A stretch of DNA of 64,000 bases from an uncultured Pseudomonadales bacterium (GTDB taxonomy: Bacteria > Pseudomonadota > Gammaproteobacteria > Pseudomonadales > Pseudohongiellaceae): assembly GCA_949372635.1 (NCBI GenBank), contig CASIAB010000001.1, positions 186,001-250,000 on the forward strand, given 5' to 3'. Within the stretch, counting starts at the first letter, position 1. Every line of letters starts with the position of its first letter. Under the pieces are notes generated by a model. The model saw nothing but the letters and a program-made list of their open reading frames with translations, was not told the DNA's origin and made no database searches. A program made the translations under genes and the position numbers. This document shows, piece after piece, positions 19,028-27,843 of this stretch.

Positions 19028-19759
19028 TCAACTAGCACCTACGATCGCCAGGTAGCGCTCAATAACCTGGGAAACCCCCAGCTGTAGCGATTCGACAATC
19101 AGCGCATGACCGATCGATACTTCGAGAATATTGGGTATCTGCAGAAACTTAGCCAAATTCTGTAAGTCCAAATCATGCCCTGCATTGATACCTATACCGA
19201 GCTGATCCGCTCTTTGTGCCGCCGCACGATAACACTCGAAAACTGACTCCCGCTCGGGACCCGCGTAGTGGCTCGCGAAGTCCTCCGTATATAGCTCGAT
19301 ACGATCCGCAGCTACGCCCTGTACGTGATCAACCATTTCAGAATCAGGATCTAGGAATAGACTGCTGCGAATGCCGCTGTTACGAAGTTCGCTCAATACC
19401 TGTTGTAGCACAGACTGATTCGGCGGAATATTCCAACCATGATCCGAAGTCAGTTGCTCCGGAGAATCGGGTACGAGCGTGCATTGATCTGGACACACTT
19501 CTAGCACCATCTTCATGAAGTCTTCCGAAGGGTAGCCCTCTATATTGAATTCGACCTGCGACTTCTCTTTTAGCATTTCGCTAAGCGCATAGACATCGCG
19601 CCGAGTTATATGACGCTCGTCTGGGCGCGGATGGACCGTTATGCCCTTAACGCCCAGTGCGATTAGCTGTTCGCTGAATCCAACTACGCAGGGAAATTCT
19701 CGACCTCGAGAATTTCTCAATAGGGCAATCTTATTTACATTAACGCTGAGTACTGTCAC
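19028..19759 (-). CDS. pdxJ: Pyridoxine 5'-phosphate synthase
   Basis: 243 residues, the usual length. It condenses 1-deoxy-D-xylulose 5-phosphate with 3-amino-2-oxopropyl phosphate to PNP in DXP-dependent vitamin B6 synthesis. Conserved blocks: SVNVNKIALLRNSRG at the start, GVKGITVHPRPDERHI, FNIEGYPS, CTLVPDSPEQLTSDHGW, RIELYTEDFA, GIGINAGHDL and VSIGHALI. These match the TIM-barrel PdxJ active site. It is the first of a minus-strand group with an alpha/beta hydrolase and bcp upstream (19.8-21.1 kb). Confidence 0.95.
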   Translation of the reverse strand: MTVLSVNVNKIALLRNSRGREFPCVVGFSEQLIALGVKGITVHPRPDERHITRRDVYALSEMLKEKSQVEFNIEGYPSEDFMKMVLEVCPDQCTLVPDSPEQLTSDHGWNIPPNQSVLQQVLSELRNSGIRSSLFLDPDSEMVDHVQGVAADRIELYTEDFASHYAGPERESVFECYRAAAQRADQLGIGINAGHDLDLQNLAKFLQIPNILEVSIGHALIVESLQLGVSQVIERYLAIVGAS

Positions 19760-19806
19760 AACAATTCCTTAAAGCAACTATCGAACCAGAACCGAGTCGA
19801 TGTGAA

Positions 19807-20583
19807 TCAACTGGGTAAGAATTTAAGTAGAATCTTCTGCAGGGCCTGAGGTTGTTCCGCATGCAACCAATGCCCCGCATCCATGATTAGCTTTACCGAT
19901 GCCACAGGAAAAAATTCTTTGATCTGCGTTTCATACTCGGGTTTTATATACAGTGACAGACTGCCTTTTACAAAAAGTACGGGTTTCGAAAAACTCTTTG
20001 TCGATACGAGCTCCGACCGGAGCTTAGCGTAGTTTTCCCGTATTGAATCGTTATGTAGCCGCCACTCATATGAACCTTCATTATTACGCGCTAAATTTTT
20101 TAGGACAAATTTTCGTAGAGCCTCCTGGGGAATATAATCTTCGAGGGTTACTTCAGCCTCTGTCCTGCTTTGGATCTCACTGAGTTTCACAGCATCCATG
20201 GCAGCCAGCACATTCATGTGACTGTCTGCATCCTCGGGATAGCTAACCGGAGCTATATCAACAATCACCAGTTTATCCACCAAATCAGGGGAGTTGAGCG
20301 CAAGCTGCATCGCAACTTTGCCACCCATCGAATGTCCAACGATACTGCAAGATTTTAATCCTAGGCGAATAATCAGCTGACGAACATCTTCCGCCATTAC
20401 CTGATAATCGAGCTGATCTGAATGCGGGGAGTCACCATGATTGCGCAGATCGACCCCATAGACAGCGTACCTCCCTGCTAACTGCTTACAGTGCCACCCC
20501 CAATTGCTAAGGCTTCCAAACAAGCCATGAAGCACGAGCACGGGCGCACCCGCTGCTGAGTACTGTAGATAGTTTAACTCCAT
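19807..20583 (-). CDS. Alpha/beta-hydrolase (YbfF-like esterase)
   Basis: 258 residues. Alpha/beta-hydrolase marks: oxyanion motif VLHGLFGSLSNW, VDLRNHGDSPHS, nucleophile elbow GHSMGGKVA (Ser about 95), DIAPVSYPEDA and the C-terminal His in DAGHWLHAEQP. The combination matches the YbfF acyl-CoA esterase group in size and motifs. Cytoplasmic, no signal peptide. It is 11 bp downstream of bcp and likely co-transcribed. Confidence 0.85.
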   Translation of the reverse strand: MELNYLQYSAAGAPVLVLHGLFGSLSNWGWHCKQLAGRYAVYGVDLRNHGDSPHSDQLDYQVMAEDVRQLIIRLGLKSCSIVGHSMGGKVAMQLALNSPDLVDKLVIVDIAPVSYPEDADSHMNVLAAMDAVKLSEIQSRTEAEVTLEDYIPQEALRKFVLKNLARNNEGSYEWRLHNDSIRENYAKLRSELVSTKSFSKPVLFVKGSLSLYIKPEYETQIKEFFPVASVKLIMDAGHWLHAEQPQALQKILLKFLPS

Positions 20584-20594
20584 AACAGCCGGGC

Positions 20595-21068
20595 CTAGTG
20601 CAGATCCTTAAGCAGCTCCAATACATCATCATGATGAGTCTTGGTCTTGAACTTATCCATAATATGCGCCAACCGCCCTTGCTTGTCGATGATAAAAGTT
20701 GTTCGCACGATACCCATGTACTCACGACCCATGAACTTCTTTAGATCCCACACGCCATACTTGTCAGCGATGCCATGATCCTCATCTGCTAAAAGATCGA
20801 AATTCAGACTCTCTTTTTCTTCGAACTTCGCCAATCTCTTCACCGGATCTGGGCTCAGACCCAGTGCTACCGCGTCAAACTTGGCTAGCTGCTTTCTGGA
20901 ATCGCGTAGTCCGCAGGCTTGATTAGTACAGCCAGGCGTCATGGCCTTCGGATAGAAATACAGCACTACGTTAGCGCTGCTTCTGAAGTCTTTCAAACTT
21001 ATCTTCTCTCCTGCTTGGTTTAGCAAAGTGAATGTCGGCGCCAAATTGCCTAGTTTCAAAGCGGTCAT
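20595..21068 (-). CDS. bcp: Thioredoxin-dependent peroxiredoxin Bcp
   Basis: 157 residues, the normal Bcp/PrxQ length. The active site TPGCTNQACGLRD holds peroxidatic Cys47 and resolving Cys52 five residues later, the atypical two-Cys PrxQ pattern. Other marks are YFYPKAMTPGC and LSPDPVKRLAKFEEK. It reduces hydrogen peroxide and organic hydroperoxides using thioredoxin in the cytoplasm. It leads the group bcp, alpha/beta hydrolase, pdxJ. Confidence 0.93.
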   Translation of the reverse strand: MTALKLGNLAPTFTLLNQAGEKISLKDFRSSANVVLYFYPKAMTPGCTNQACGLRDSRKQLAKFDAVALGLSPDPVKRLAKFEEKESLNFDLLADEDHGIADKYGVWDLKKFMGREYMGIVRTTFIIDKQGRLAHIMDKFKTKTHHDDVLELLKDLH

Positions 21069-21255
21069 TGTGTTCTCTCTCGGATTCAGTAAGAAATGTG
21101 ATACATGGATTTAATTAGCGCCATTGTACCCTCTAGAATTCTATTCACTAACTCATAAAATACGCCTAAGCCTGACACTGATCGCAGCAGGTGATCTTAC
21201 TCGCTCGCTGAATTGACATTATCTGAGCTGGATTTCTCCATGATACACTGACCAA

Positions 21256-21962
21256 ATGAGGGCAAGAGCTGAATCCATAGTCGTAATTACTGGAGCAGGC
21301 ATCTCTGCCGAATCTGGCATCAAAACTTTTCGCGCGGCCGATGGCTTGCGGGAGAATCACCCCATCGACGACGTCGCCACACCTGAGGGTTTCGAATGCA
21401 ATTAGTCTACGAGTTCTGCAACCCACGGCGACAGCAATTACTCTCGGATAAAGTCAGACCCAACGAAGCACACAGCTACCTTGCGAAATTTGAGCACGAG
21501 TTCTCAGGAAAATTTCTATTGGTTACGCAGAACGGAGATAACCTTCACGAACGCGCTGGATCAGATAATTTAATACATATGCACGGTGAGTTACTAAAGA
21601 TGCGCTGTCTTGACTCGCTGTTGATATTCGATATCGCTGAGGACTTCAACTTCCACACTGAATGTCGTTGCTGCCTTTCACACGGCAATCTACGGCCACA
21701 CATTGTCTGGTTTGGCGAGATGCCATTGCAGATGAACAAGATCAATCAGGCGCTGGAAAGTTGCGATGTGTTCGCAGCCATTGGCACCTCTGGGAATGTG
21801 TAGCCTGCTTCTGGCTTCTATTAGACCGCAAAGATTCGCCGTGCACATAGTGTTGAACTGAACCTTGAGAACACAAGCTCTAGGTTTGATGAACACATTG
21901 TCGGTAATGGCTCAGAGATAGTGCCAAAATATTTTGAGAATTTATTAGCGCAGGATTTTTAG
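21256..21962 (+). pseudogene. cobB: Broken Sir2-family NAD-dependent deacylase (cobB)
   Basis: Three frame segments together spell a near-complete CobB. Segment 1 from ATG 21256: [19 protein letters not shown], ended by TAG at codon 50. Segment 2 (21396-21803): [33 protein letters not shown] with the catalytic His, a Cys cluster and LRPHIVWFGEMP, ended by TAG right after GTSGNV. Segment 3 restores VELNLENTSSRFDEHIVGN and ends at 21962. At least one frameshift and two or more stops prevent a full product. Segment 2 keeps the catalytic His but lacks the NAD-binding first motif, so it is very unlikely to work alone. Confidence 0.88.
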
Positions 21963-22185
21963 AATTCTGATCGCAGCGCACACAGAAGAGGTATCCAAGG
22001 CTGCATATTTCATATGAAACACCCAACAAACCGACAGTCCTTACCACTCATGCACCACAGAGTTTAGCGCCTAGGGAGCGGATATTGTTGGCCTGCCCGA
22101 ATATTTCGTGTAAGAATCAGGAATAGCAATTGAGCCTATCGCTCACTCAATAAACTAGCAATAATGATTCAGAATGAGGTTTACG

Positions 22186-23022
22186 ATGGAATCTTCTAAG
22201 TTCTTTTTTACTGCAGCGCTCTCAACTATAGCGCTGAGCTTTACTCAGTTCTCCCTCGCTGATCATCATGGCGCCGCCACAGCAAAGACGTTAACTCAGT
22301 GGGCAGAAGGCGAGCATCGCAGTGAGTCGAATCGCGATCGAAACAAATCGCGCAATCCGGTAGACACTCTGGAGTTTTTTGGCCTAGCCGCAGACATGAC
22401 TGTAATAGAAATCCTGCCGTCCAGAGGCTGGTATACCGAGATTATGGCACCTTATCTTCGCGATCACGGAAAATACTATGCAGCCCATTTTTCACCAAAC
22501 GCATCTGCCTCTTACATGCCGCCCAACCTACGTAATTTTGAAGAGAAGATCACCGCTGACCCAGATCTCTATGGAAAAATTACTGTACGTCATCTGAACC
22601 CGCCTAACGAGGTTACTATTGCACCACCTGAGTCAGCAGACATGGCGCTTACGTTTCGCAACGTCCACAACTGGATCATGGCAGGACAAGAACACGAATA
22701 CTTCGCAACGTTCTACAAAGCGTTGAAGCCTGGTGGTGTTCTGGGAGTAGTTGAGCATAGAGCTAAGCCAGATGCTGGCATGGACGTCATGCGCACCTCC
22801 GGATACGTAACCGAAGCTTATGTAAAAGAAGTTGCAGCAGCTGCCGGGTTCGTATTTGCAGGCAACAGCGAATTGAACGCCAATTCTAAAGATCCAACAG
22901 TACACCCCGAAGGTGTTTGGACTCTTCCTCCTAACTACAGAATGGGCAATGTGGATAGAGGTAAGTACATGGCAATTGGTGAAAGCGACCGCATGACGCT
23001 AAAATTCGTCAAGCCACTGTAG
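22186..23022 (+). CDS. Secreted/periplasmic class I SAM-dependent methyltransferase-like protein
   Basis: 278 residues with a signal peptide (about 1-26, ending QFSLA|DHHG). The core resembles the COG4798 methyltransferase group: RNPVDTLEFFGLAADMTVIEILPSRGWYTEIMAPYL with motif I altered to ILPSRGWYT, MALTFRNVHNW, and a GVLGVVEHRA strand. A predicted exported methyltransferase is odd because SAM is cytoplasmic; the family is nevertheless usually annotated this way. ATG 22186 is preferred because GAGG precedes it by 7 nt. Real activity is uncertain. Confidence 0.8.
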   Translation: MESSKFFFTAALSTIALSFTQFSLADHHGAATAKTLTQWAEGEHRSESNRDRNKSRNPVDTLEFFGLAADMTVIEILPSRGWYTEIMAPYLRDHGKYYAAHFSPNASASYMPPNLRNFEEKITADPDLYGKITVRHLNPPNEVTIAPPESADMALTFRNVHNWIMAGQEHEYFATFYKALKPGGVLGVVEHRAKPDAGMDVMRTSGYVTEAYVKEVAAAAGFVFAGNSELNANSKDPTVHPEGVWTLPPNYRMGNVDRGKYMAIGESDRMTLKFVKPL

Positions 23023-23047
23023 AACGCTAAAAAATAAACTCGATAAC

Positions 23048-23788
23048 ATGAAAAACAATTCTCCGGTATGCGTCATCATCGGCGCTGGTGACTATATAGG
23101 CGCCGCCATAGCACGCCGATTTGCCGCCGGGGGCTTCATCGTTTGCCTTGGAAGACGCAATGGCGAGAAGAACGATGCGCTCGTTGCTGAAATCGAGACC
23201 GCAGGCGGTCAGGCCCTCAGCTACACATTGGATGCACGCGAAGAAGTTCAGATAGTCGAGCGTTTCGCCTCAATTGAGAAGGATATCGGGCCAATCGAGA
23301 TTGTGATTTCGAACGCGGGCGGAAACGTAAACTTCCCCATCCTAGAAACCACTGAGAGAGTATTCTATAAAGTTTGGAAGATGGCCTGCCTGACCGGATT
23401 TTTGAGTGGTCGAGAGGCAGCAAAATACATGCTGCCACGCAAAAGAGGCTCTATATTCTTCACAGGCGCAACAGCCAGCCTACGCGGAGGCAGTGGATTC
23501 GCCGCATTTTCCAGCGCTAAATTTGGACTACGCGCCTTGGCACAAAGCATGGCGCGAGAACTCGGTCCCGAGAACATTCATGTGGCACATCTGATCATCG
23601 ATTCTGGCGTCGATACCGCCTTCGTCCGTGATCGAATAAAGGAGCAAGGCGAAGATCCAGACTCCCTGCCCGCCGACTCTCTTATGCACCCAAAATCTAT
23701 AGCAGACAATTATTGGATGCTGCATCATCAAAGTCGCGATGCATGGACCCATGAGATGGACGTCAGACCGTTTGCCGAAAAATTCTAA
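23048..23788 (+). CDS. SDR-family protein with Phe in place of the catalytic Tyr
   Basis: 246 residues. The Rossmann motif GAGDYIGAAIARRF and the VISNAGGN strand are those of the short-chain dehydrogenases. The active-site segment reads FTGATASLRGGSGFAAFSSAKFGLRA: the usual Y-x-x-x-K is F-x-x-x-K, so the general acid/base Tyr is missing. Either another residue supplies it or the protein is not a standard oxidoreductase. It follows the methyltransferase gene by 25 bp and precedes the HCCA isomerase-like gene by 47 bp, so the three are probably one transcript. Confidence 0.85.
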   Translation: MKNNSPVCVIIGAGDYIGAAIARRFAAGGFIVCLGRRNGEKNDALVAEIETAGGQALSYTLDAREEVQIVERFASIEKDIGPIEIVISNAGGNVNFPILETTERVFYKVWKMACLTGFLSGREAAKYMLPRKRGSIFFTGATASLRGGSGFAAFSSAKFGLRALAQSMARELGPENIHVAHLIIDSGVDTAFVRDRIKEQGEDPDSLPADSLMHPKSIADNYWMLHHQSRDAWTHEMDVRPFAEKF

Positions 23789-23835
23789 ATCTTGCCCAAT
23801 TCACACTGGTACGAACTAAAGGTATGAACTAAATT

Positions 23836-24453
23836 ATGAAAATTAGAGCAGAATTCCATTTCGATTTTGGCAGTCCTAACACCTACTACTGTCATCGAGT
23901 CATACCTGCCATCGAAGAACGCACAGGCCTCACTTTTGACTATGTGCCGATATTACTAGGCGGCGTATTTAGAGCGACAAATAATAAATCGCCTATGGAA
24001 GCGCTCGCGGGCATCAAAAACAAATCTGAGTACAACGCTCTAGAGACAAAGCGCTTTATTGAGAAATACGATCTATCGAAGTTCAAATTTAATCCTAACT
24101 TTCCCGTGAATACACTGCATATTATGCGTGGCGCGGTTAGTGCAAGTGACAAAGGTATCGCTAAGGAATACATCGAGGCTATATATCAGAGCATGTGGGA
24201 GCAGGAGCTCAATATGGCTGACGCTAAAATTATAAAGAACGCTCTACTAGCCGCGAACTTACCAGCAGATGAATTGCTAGCGGGAAGCGTTGAGCTCAGT
24301 GTGAAGCAGAAGCTGATAGACAGCACAGAGGCCTCAGTGAATCGAGGCACGTTCGGCGCACCTACCTTTTTTGTAGGTGAAGAAATCTTTTTCGGAAAGG
24401 ATCGACTAAGAGAAGTTGAAGAAGAGATCGTCGCTCAATTAGCGCGATCGTAG
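23836..24453 (+). CDS. DsbA-family / 2-hydroxychromene-2-carboxylate isomerase-like protein
   Basis: 205 residues of thioredoxin/GST-kappa fold. The N-terminal FHFDFGSPNTYYCHRVIP carries the Ser (about 13) that activates glutathione in HCCA isomerases in place of the CxxC of DsbA. The C-terminal GTFGAPTFFVGEEIFFGKDRL is the conserved cis-Pro loop and tail. It probably isomerises or conjugates a substrate with glutathione in the cytoplasm. Its 3' end overlaps the convergent next gene by 19 bp. Confidence 0.88.
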   Translation: MKIRAEFHFDFGSPNTYYCHRVIPAIEERTGLTFDYVPILLGGVFRATNNKSPMEALAGIKNKSEYNALETKRFIEKYDLSKFKFNPNFPVNTLHIMRGAVSASDKGIAKEYIEAIYQSMWEQELNMADAKIIKNALLAANLPADELLAGSVELSVKQKLIDSTEASVNRGTFGAPTFFVGEEIFFGKDRLREVEEEIVAQLARS

Positions 24454-25073
24454 ACTCGAATTAGGCTAATTGCCCCTCGAAATGATTCCGGTTCGATTGT
24501 CATCTCGATCCGCAATCGATTCCCGCCTTCTTCAAGTATGTAGGTCTCAAGCGTGAAGCCTCCATCGCGAGGTCTAGCCTCCACAACTAGCGCAGCCGCA
24601 TCCCAATTCCCGAACGAGAAGTCTTCGCTGCCTTCTGAATAGAAACTATTGGCTGTAATACTGCGCCGCCGGCCATCAGTGTGGAAGATGCGTTGATAGT
24701 TATCCGCGTAGGTGAAGGTAAATTCTGGGTCTGTGTATTCGATACGCAATACATCGTCATAGGAGATGCGATCGTAGAGTTCCTGCTCCGGGGGGCCGCC
24801 TCGGTAGAAGTCTTCTGGACGCTTCCTGAAAAAGCGCCGAGCAACCTTCCCACCACCAGCCTTGATAGCCTCTTCCACCTGATCGTCACTATTATCAGAT
24901 AGCTCATCATTGATGAGCCAGTCTCCCGCCATTAGCTGGCGATTTTCCGAGTCCGCATCCTCGCTCTCTGACTGCTGCGCCCCAGCCAAGAATACGGTGA
25001 ATACTATCAGCAACACGAAGAGGCGCTTTGCCGCCTTACCAAAGAATTCTAGTTGATCGCTCACTTTTTTCAT
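24435..25073 (-). CDS. Secreted protein of unknown function
   Basis: 212 residues. There is an N-terminal hydrophobic signal (LFVLLIVFTVFLAGA), then an acidic linker and a beta-rich body with alternating polar strands (VLRIEYTDPEFTFTYADNY, FHTDGRRRSI, NRLRIEMTIEP). The pattern suggests a small lipocalin-like or barrel fold that measures or binds something in the periplasm. I do not recognise the family. It lies 30 bp downstream of the haloalkane dehalogenase gene on the same strand and may be in its transcript. Confidence 0.7.
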   Translation of the reverse strand: MKKVSDQLEFFGKAAKRLFVLLIVFTVFLAGAQQSESEDADSENRQLMAGDWLINDELSDNSDDQVEEAIKAGGGKVARRFFRKRPEDFYRGGPPEQELYDRISYDDVLRIEYTDPEFTFTYADNYQRIFHTDGRRRSITANSFYSEGSEDFSFGNWDAAALVVEARPRDGGFTLETYILEEGGNRLRIEMTIEPESFRGAISLIRVYDRAN

Positions 25074-25103
25074 CCAGTTATCTGTGATTCAAGGTTACTA
25101 CTA

Positions 25104-25979
25104 TTAGATCGTCTTTTGCCATTCGGCGATCGCCTGCCCGATCTCGTGGGGTGAATCTTCTTGAAGGAAATGATTTCCCAAGACTGTCACCTCGGTTTGA
25201 TTCTGCCAAGACCTACAAAATTCTCGCTGCGCTCCTATCAAAATCGCTCCCGGCTCAGCATTAATAAATAGCTTGGGTAGTTCCGCTTCAGTAAGCCATT
25301 CAGCATAGGCTTGTACGATCTCTAATACGTCTGCGGGAGTTCCATCGATCGGTATTTGTCGTGGCCAGGTAAGAGTCGGTCGTCGATCCTCGCCATTATT
25401 TTGGAAGGGACGCCGGTAGACTGCCATCTCCTCCTTGGTCAAATCTCTAAGAATAGAACCCGGCAGGACTCTCTCGACAAAGGTGTTCTTATCCAGCACC
25501 ATTTCTTCACCGGCGCTTGAGCGAAAGCCCTGGAACATGCCTCGCGCTGCCTCAGGCCATTCTTCCCAAGATACCGGCCGAACAATGCCTTCCATATAGG
25601 CGATGCCCTTAACGGCATCGCGATGCCTATTAGCCCAATCGAAACCCAGAGCTGAACCCCAGTCATGAATCACCAGAGTTACATCGCTCTCGACTCCCAG
25701 CGCCTCCAATGCACCATCGAAGTAGTCCCTGTGTTGCACGAAGGTATAGCTGCTAGCATCGGGATTGTCTAACTTATCTGAATCCCCCATGCCGATGAGA
25801 TCGATAGCTATACACCGCCCCTGATCTTGTAGATGCGGCATGACATTACGCCATAGATAGGATGAAGTAGGATTCCCATGCTGGAAGATGATCGGGTCGC
25901 CTTCTCCCATCTCCACATAACTCATCGTCTTGCCCTTAACTATGATCTCCTTCTTTGTGTGTTCCTTGGCGCTTAACAT
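25104..25979 (-). CDS. dhaA: Haloalkane dehalogenase (HLD-II / LinB-DhaA type)
   Basis: 291 residues. It hydrolyses carbon-halogen bonds of haloalkanes to alcohols. All five functional residues are visible with LinB-like spacing: nucleophile Asp106 and halide-binding Trp107 (HDWGSA), catalytic acid Glu130 (MEGIVRP), His270 (LGNHFLQED) and halide-binding Asn36 ([10 protein letters not shown]). Glu at this position with Asn36 identifies subfamily II. The start at 25979 has GGAG 6 nt upstream; ATG 25991 overlaps that site. It is divergent from an acyl-CoA synthetase gene, which could activate acids formed downstream of dehalogenation (inference). Confidence 0.93.
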   Translation of the reverse strand: MLSAKEHTKKEIIVKGKTMSYVEMGEGDPIIFQHGNPTSSYLWRNVMPHLQDQGRCIAIDLIGMGDSDKLDNPDASSYTFVQHRDYFDGALEALGVESDVTLVIHDWGSALGFDWANRHRDAVKGIAYMEGIVRPVSWEEWPEAARGMFQGFRSSAGEEMVLDKNTFVERVLPGSILRDLTKEEMAVYRRPFQNNGEDRRPTLTWPRQIPIDGTPADVLEIVQAYAEWLTEAELPKLFINAEPGAILIGAQREFCRSWQNQTEVTVLGNHFLQEDSPHEIGQAIAEWQKTI

Positions 25980-26182
25980 TGCTTTCTCCATAGTTTGTTT
26001 GGGTTTTATCCCCGAAAGGCGCAGATTTATGAGAATAAACCTCCCCGCTCATCAATTCAATTGCAGCAGGCATATCAACCAGAGTACGGGGCCTCGAGCG
26101 GCATTTGAACAAGCCCCCAGTTATCGGCTATGCTCCAACATCACGACGTGAATCACACTACGGCGATCAGGAGAGAATCCGA

Positions 26183-27817
26183 ATGACAATGCAGAAAACA
26201 CCTCTATTAATGTCCAGAATACTAGGCAGGGGTGCAATCTTAGATCCGGATATAGAAGTAGTCACCATGCAGGCTGAAGGCATGCATCGGCAGACGCTGA
26301 AACAAACCTGGGATAGAGCGAATCAAGTTGCCAATGCACTGTATAAGCATGGCATCGAGGTAGGCGACAGAGTAGGCAGCTTCATGTGGAATAATTATCG
26401 CCACCTGGAGTTGTATCAAGCAGTCCCCTCCATGGGTTGTGTGCTGCACACGCTGAATATTAGACTTTCTCCGACCGATCTTGAATACATCATTAATCAT
26501 GCAAACGATAGAGTGATCTTCGCAGATGAAGATTTACTTCCTCTTCTGGAGCCGCTGTGGGGCAAGCTGCCTAGTGTAGAGCTTCTCGTCATCTGCCGTC
26601 ATGGCGAGGGTGGCGAGAGTTCATTCGAAAACCAAATTGATTATGAAGATTTTATTGCAGGTCAGGATTCAATTTACGACTGGCCGGAAATAGATGAAAA
26701 CTCTCCGATGGGTTTGTGTTATACGTCCGGCACTACTGGCAAGCCAAAAGGCGTCATGTACACAAACCGTTCCACCTATTTACATACGCTTACCGAATGC
26801 CTAACAGATTCCATGGGGCTGTCCTCGCTCGATTCCCTTCTCTGTATCGTACCAATGTTTCACGCTATGGGGTGGGGGCTTCCTTTCTGCGCCTCTATGC
26901 TGGGCTGCAAGCAGGTTTTGCCCCATCGATTCATGGTACCGGACGCTTTTCTTAAACTAATGGCCGAAGAAGGAGTTACGATCTCTGCTGGCGTTCCAAC
27001 TATCTGGCAGGGAGTTAAGGCCGCGCTCGAGGCTGATCCAAAGAAGTATGACCTTAGCAAACTAAAAAGCATGACCTGCGGCGGATCTGCGCCACCGGTT
27101 TCCATGATGCGCTGGTACTGGGATAGCTACAACGTTGAAATGATTCAGGGCTGGGGAATGACCGAGACCAATCCTCTTGGCACCTTGTCAAGAAAGGTAG
27201 CCAAACGCTCTCACATAAACATATCCGAAGACCAACAGTTTGAAAATATTGCCAAGGCCGGCCTCGCTATGCCAGGACTGGAAATCGAAATCTTCGATGA
27301 GGATTGGAACCGTTTGCCCCACGATGGCGAAGCTGTGGGCGAACTCTGCATTAAGGGGCCATGGATTGCGGCGGAATATTTTAATGATCCACAACCGGAC
27401 AAATTTCACGACGGTTGGCTCGTGACTGGTGATGTCGCGAAAATTGATCCTGAACAGTATATTCTCATCGCCGATCGCTCTAAGGATTTGATCAAGTCAG
27501 GCGGCGAATGGATATCATCCGTAGACTTGGAGAACCATATTGTAGGAATGACCGACATTGCACAGGCGGCAGTTGTCGCACAGCCTCACCCGAAATGGGA
27601 TGAGCGACCAGTTGCGTTGGTCATTATGCAGGCAGGCAAGTCACTGGATAAAGAAGCTGTGCTCGAACACTGCAGCAAGATTTTCGCCAAGTGGCAATTG
27701 CCGGATGATATTATCGTCACAGATGCGATCCCGCTTACCTCTACAGGCAAGATAGACAAAAAGGTCATCCGCGCACGGTTAGAAGCCGAGGGCTATCAGC
27801 TACCTAGCTTGCGCTAG
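26183..27817 (+). CDS. Medium/long-chain fatty acyl-CoA synthetase (AMP-forming)
   Basis: 544 residues. It activates a carboxylic acid to acyl-AMP and then acyl-CoA. Marks: P-loop CYTSGTTGKPKGVMYTNRS, GWGMTETNPLG, the hinge VTGDVAKIDPEQYILIADRSKDLIKSGGEWIS and the C-terminal catalytic Lys in LTSTGKIDKKVIR. Overall it resembles AlkK-type medium-chain ligases. ATG 26183 follows AGGAG by 9 nt; the frame upstream lacks homology. It is convergent with the next gene and ends inside a perfect hairpin. Confidence 0.92.
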   Translation: MTMQKTPLLMSRILGRGAILDPDIEVVTMQAEGMHRQTLKQTWDRANQVANALYKHGIEVGDRVGSFMWNNYRHLELYQAVPSMGCVLHTLNIRLSPTDLEYIINHANDRVIFADEDLLPLLEPLWGKLPSVELLVICRHGEGGESSFENQIDYEDFIAGQDSIYDWPEIDENSPMGLCYTSGTTGKPKGVMYTNRSTYLHTLTECLTDSMGLSSLDSLLCIVPMFHAMGWGLPFCASMLGCKQVLPHRFMVPDAFLKLMAEEGVTISAGVPTIWQGVKAALEADPKKYDLSKLKSMTCGGSAPPVSMMRWYWDSYNVEMIQGWGMTETNPLGTLSRKVAKRSHINISEDQQFENIAKAGLAMPGLEIEIFDEDWNRLPHDGEAVGELCIKGPWIAAEYFNDPQPDKFHDGWLVTGDVAKIDPEQYILIADRSKDLIKSGGEWISSVDLENHIVGMTDIAQAAVVAQPHPKWDERPVALVIMQAGKSLDKEAVLEHCSKIFAKWQLPDDIIVTDAIPLTSTGKIDKKVIRARLEAEGYQLPSLR

Positions 27818-27822
27818 GTAGC
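27799..27822. terminator. Perfect 10-bp hairpin spanning the acyl-CoA synthetase stop codon
   Basis: GCTACCTAGC, loop TTGC, GCTAGGTAGC. The stop codon TAG lies in the second arm. It sits between two convergent genes 26 bp apart, fitting a bidirectional terminator or mRNA 3' stabiliser. No T-run follows. Confidence 0.45.
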
Positions 27823-27843
27823 CTCTTGCTCAAGTATAGACAA

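Noticed and set aside
21396-21803. A 135-codon frame as a separate small sirtuin gene
   Set aside because: It contains only the middle of CobB without the NAD-binding first motif; the flanking frames complete the same gene, so it is part of a pseudogene.
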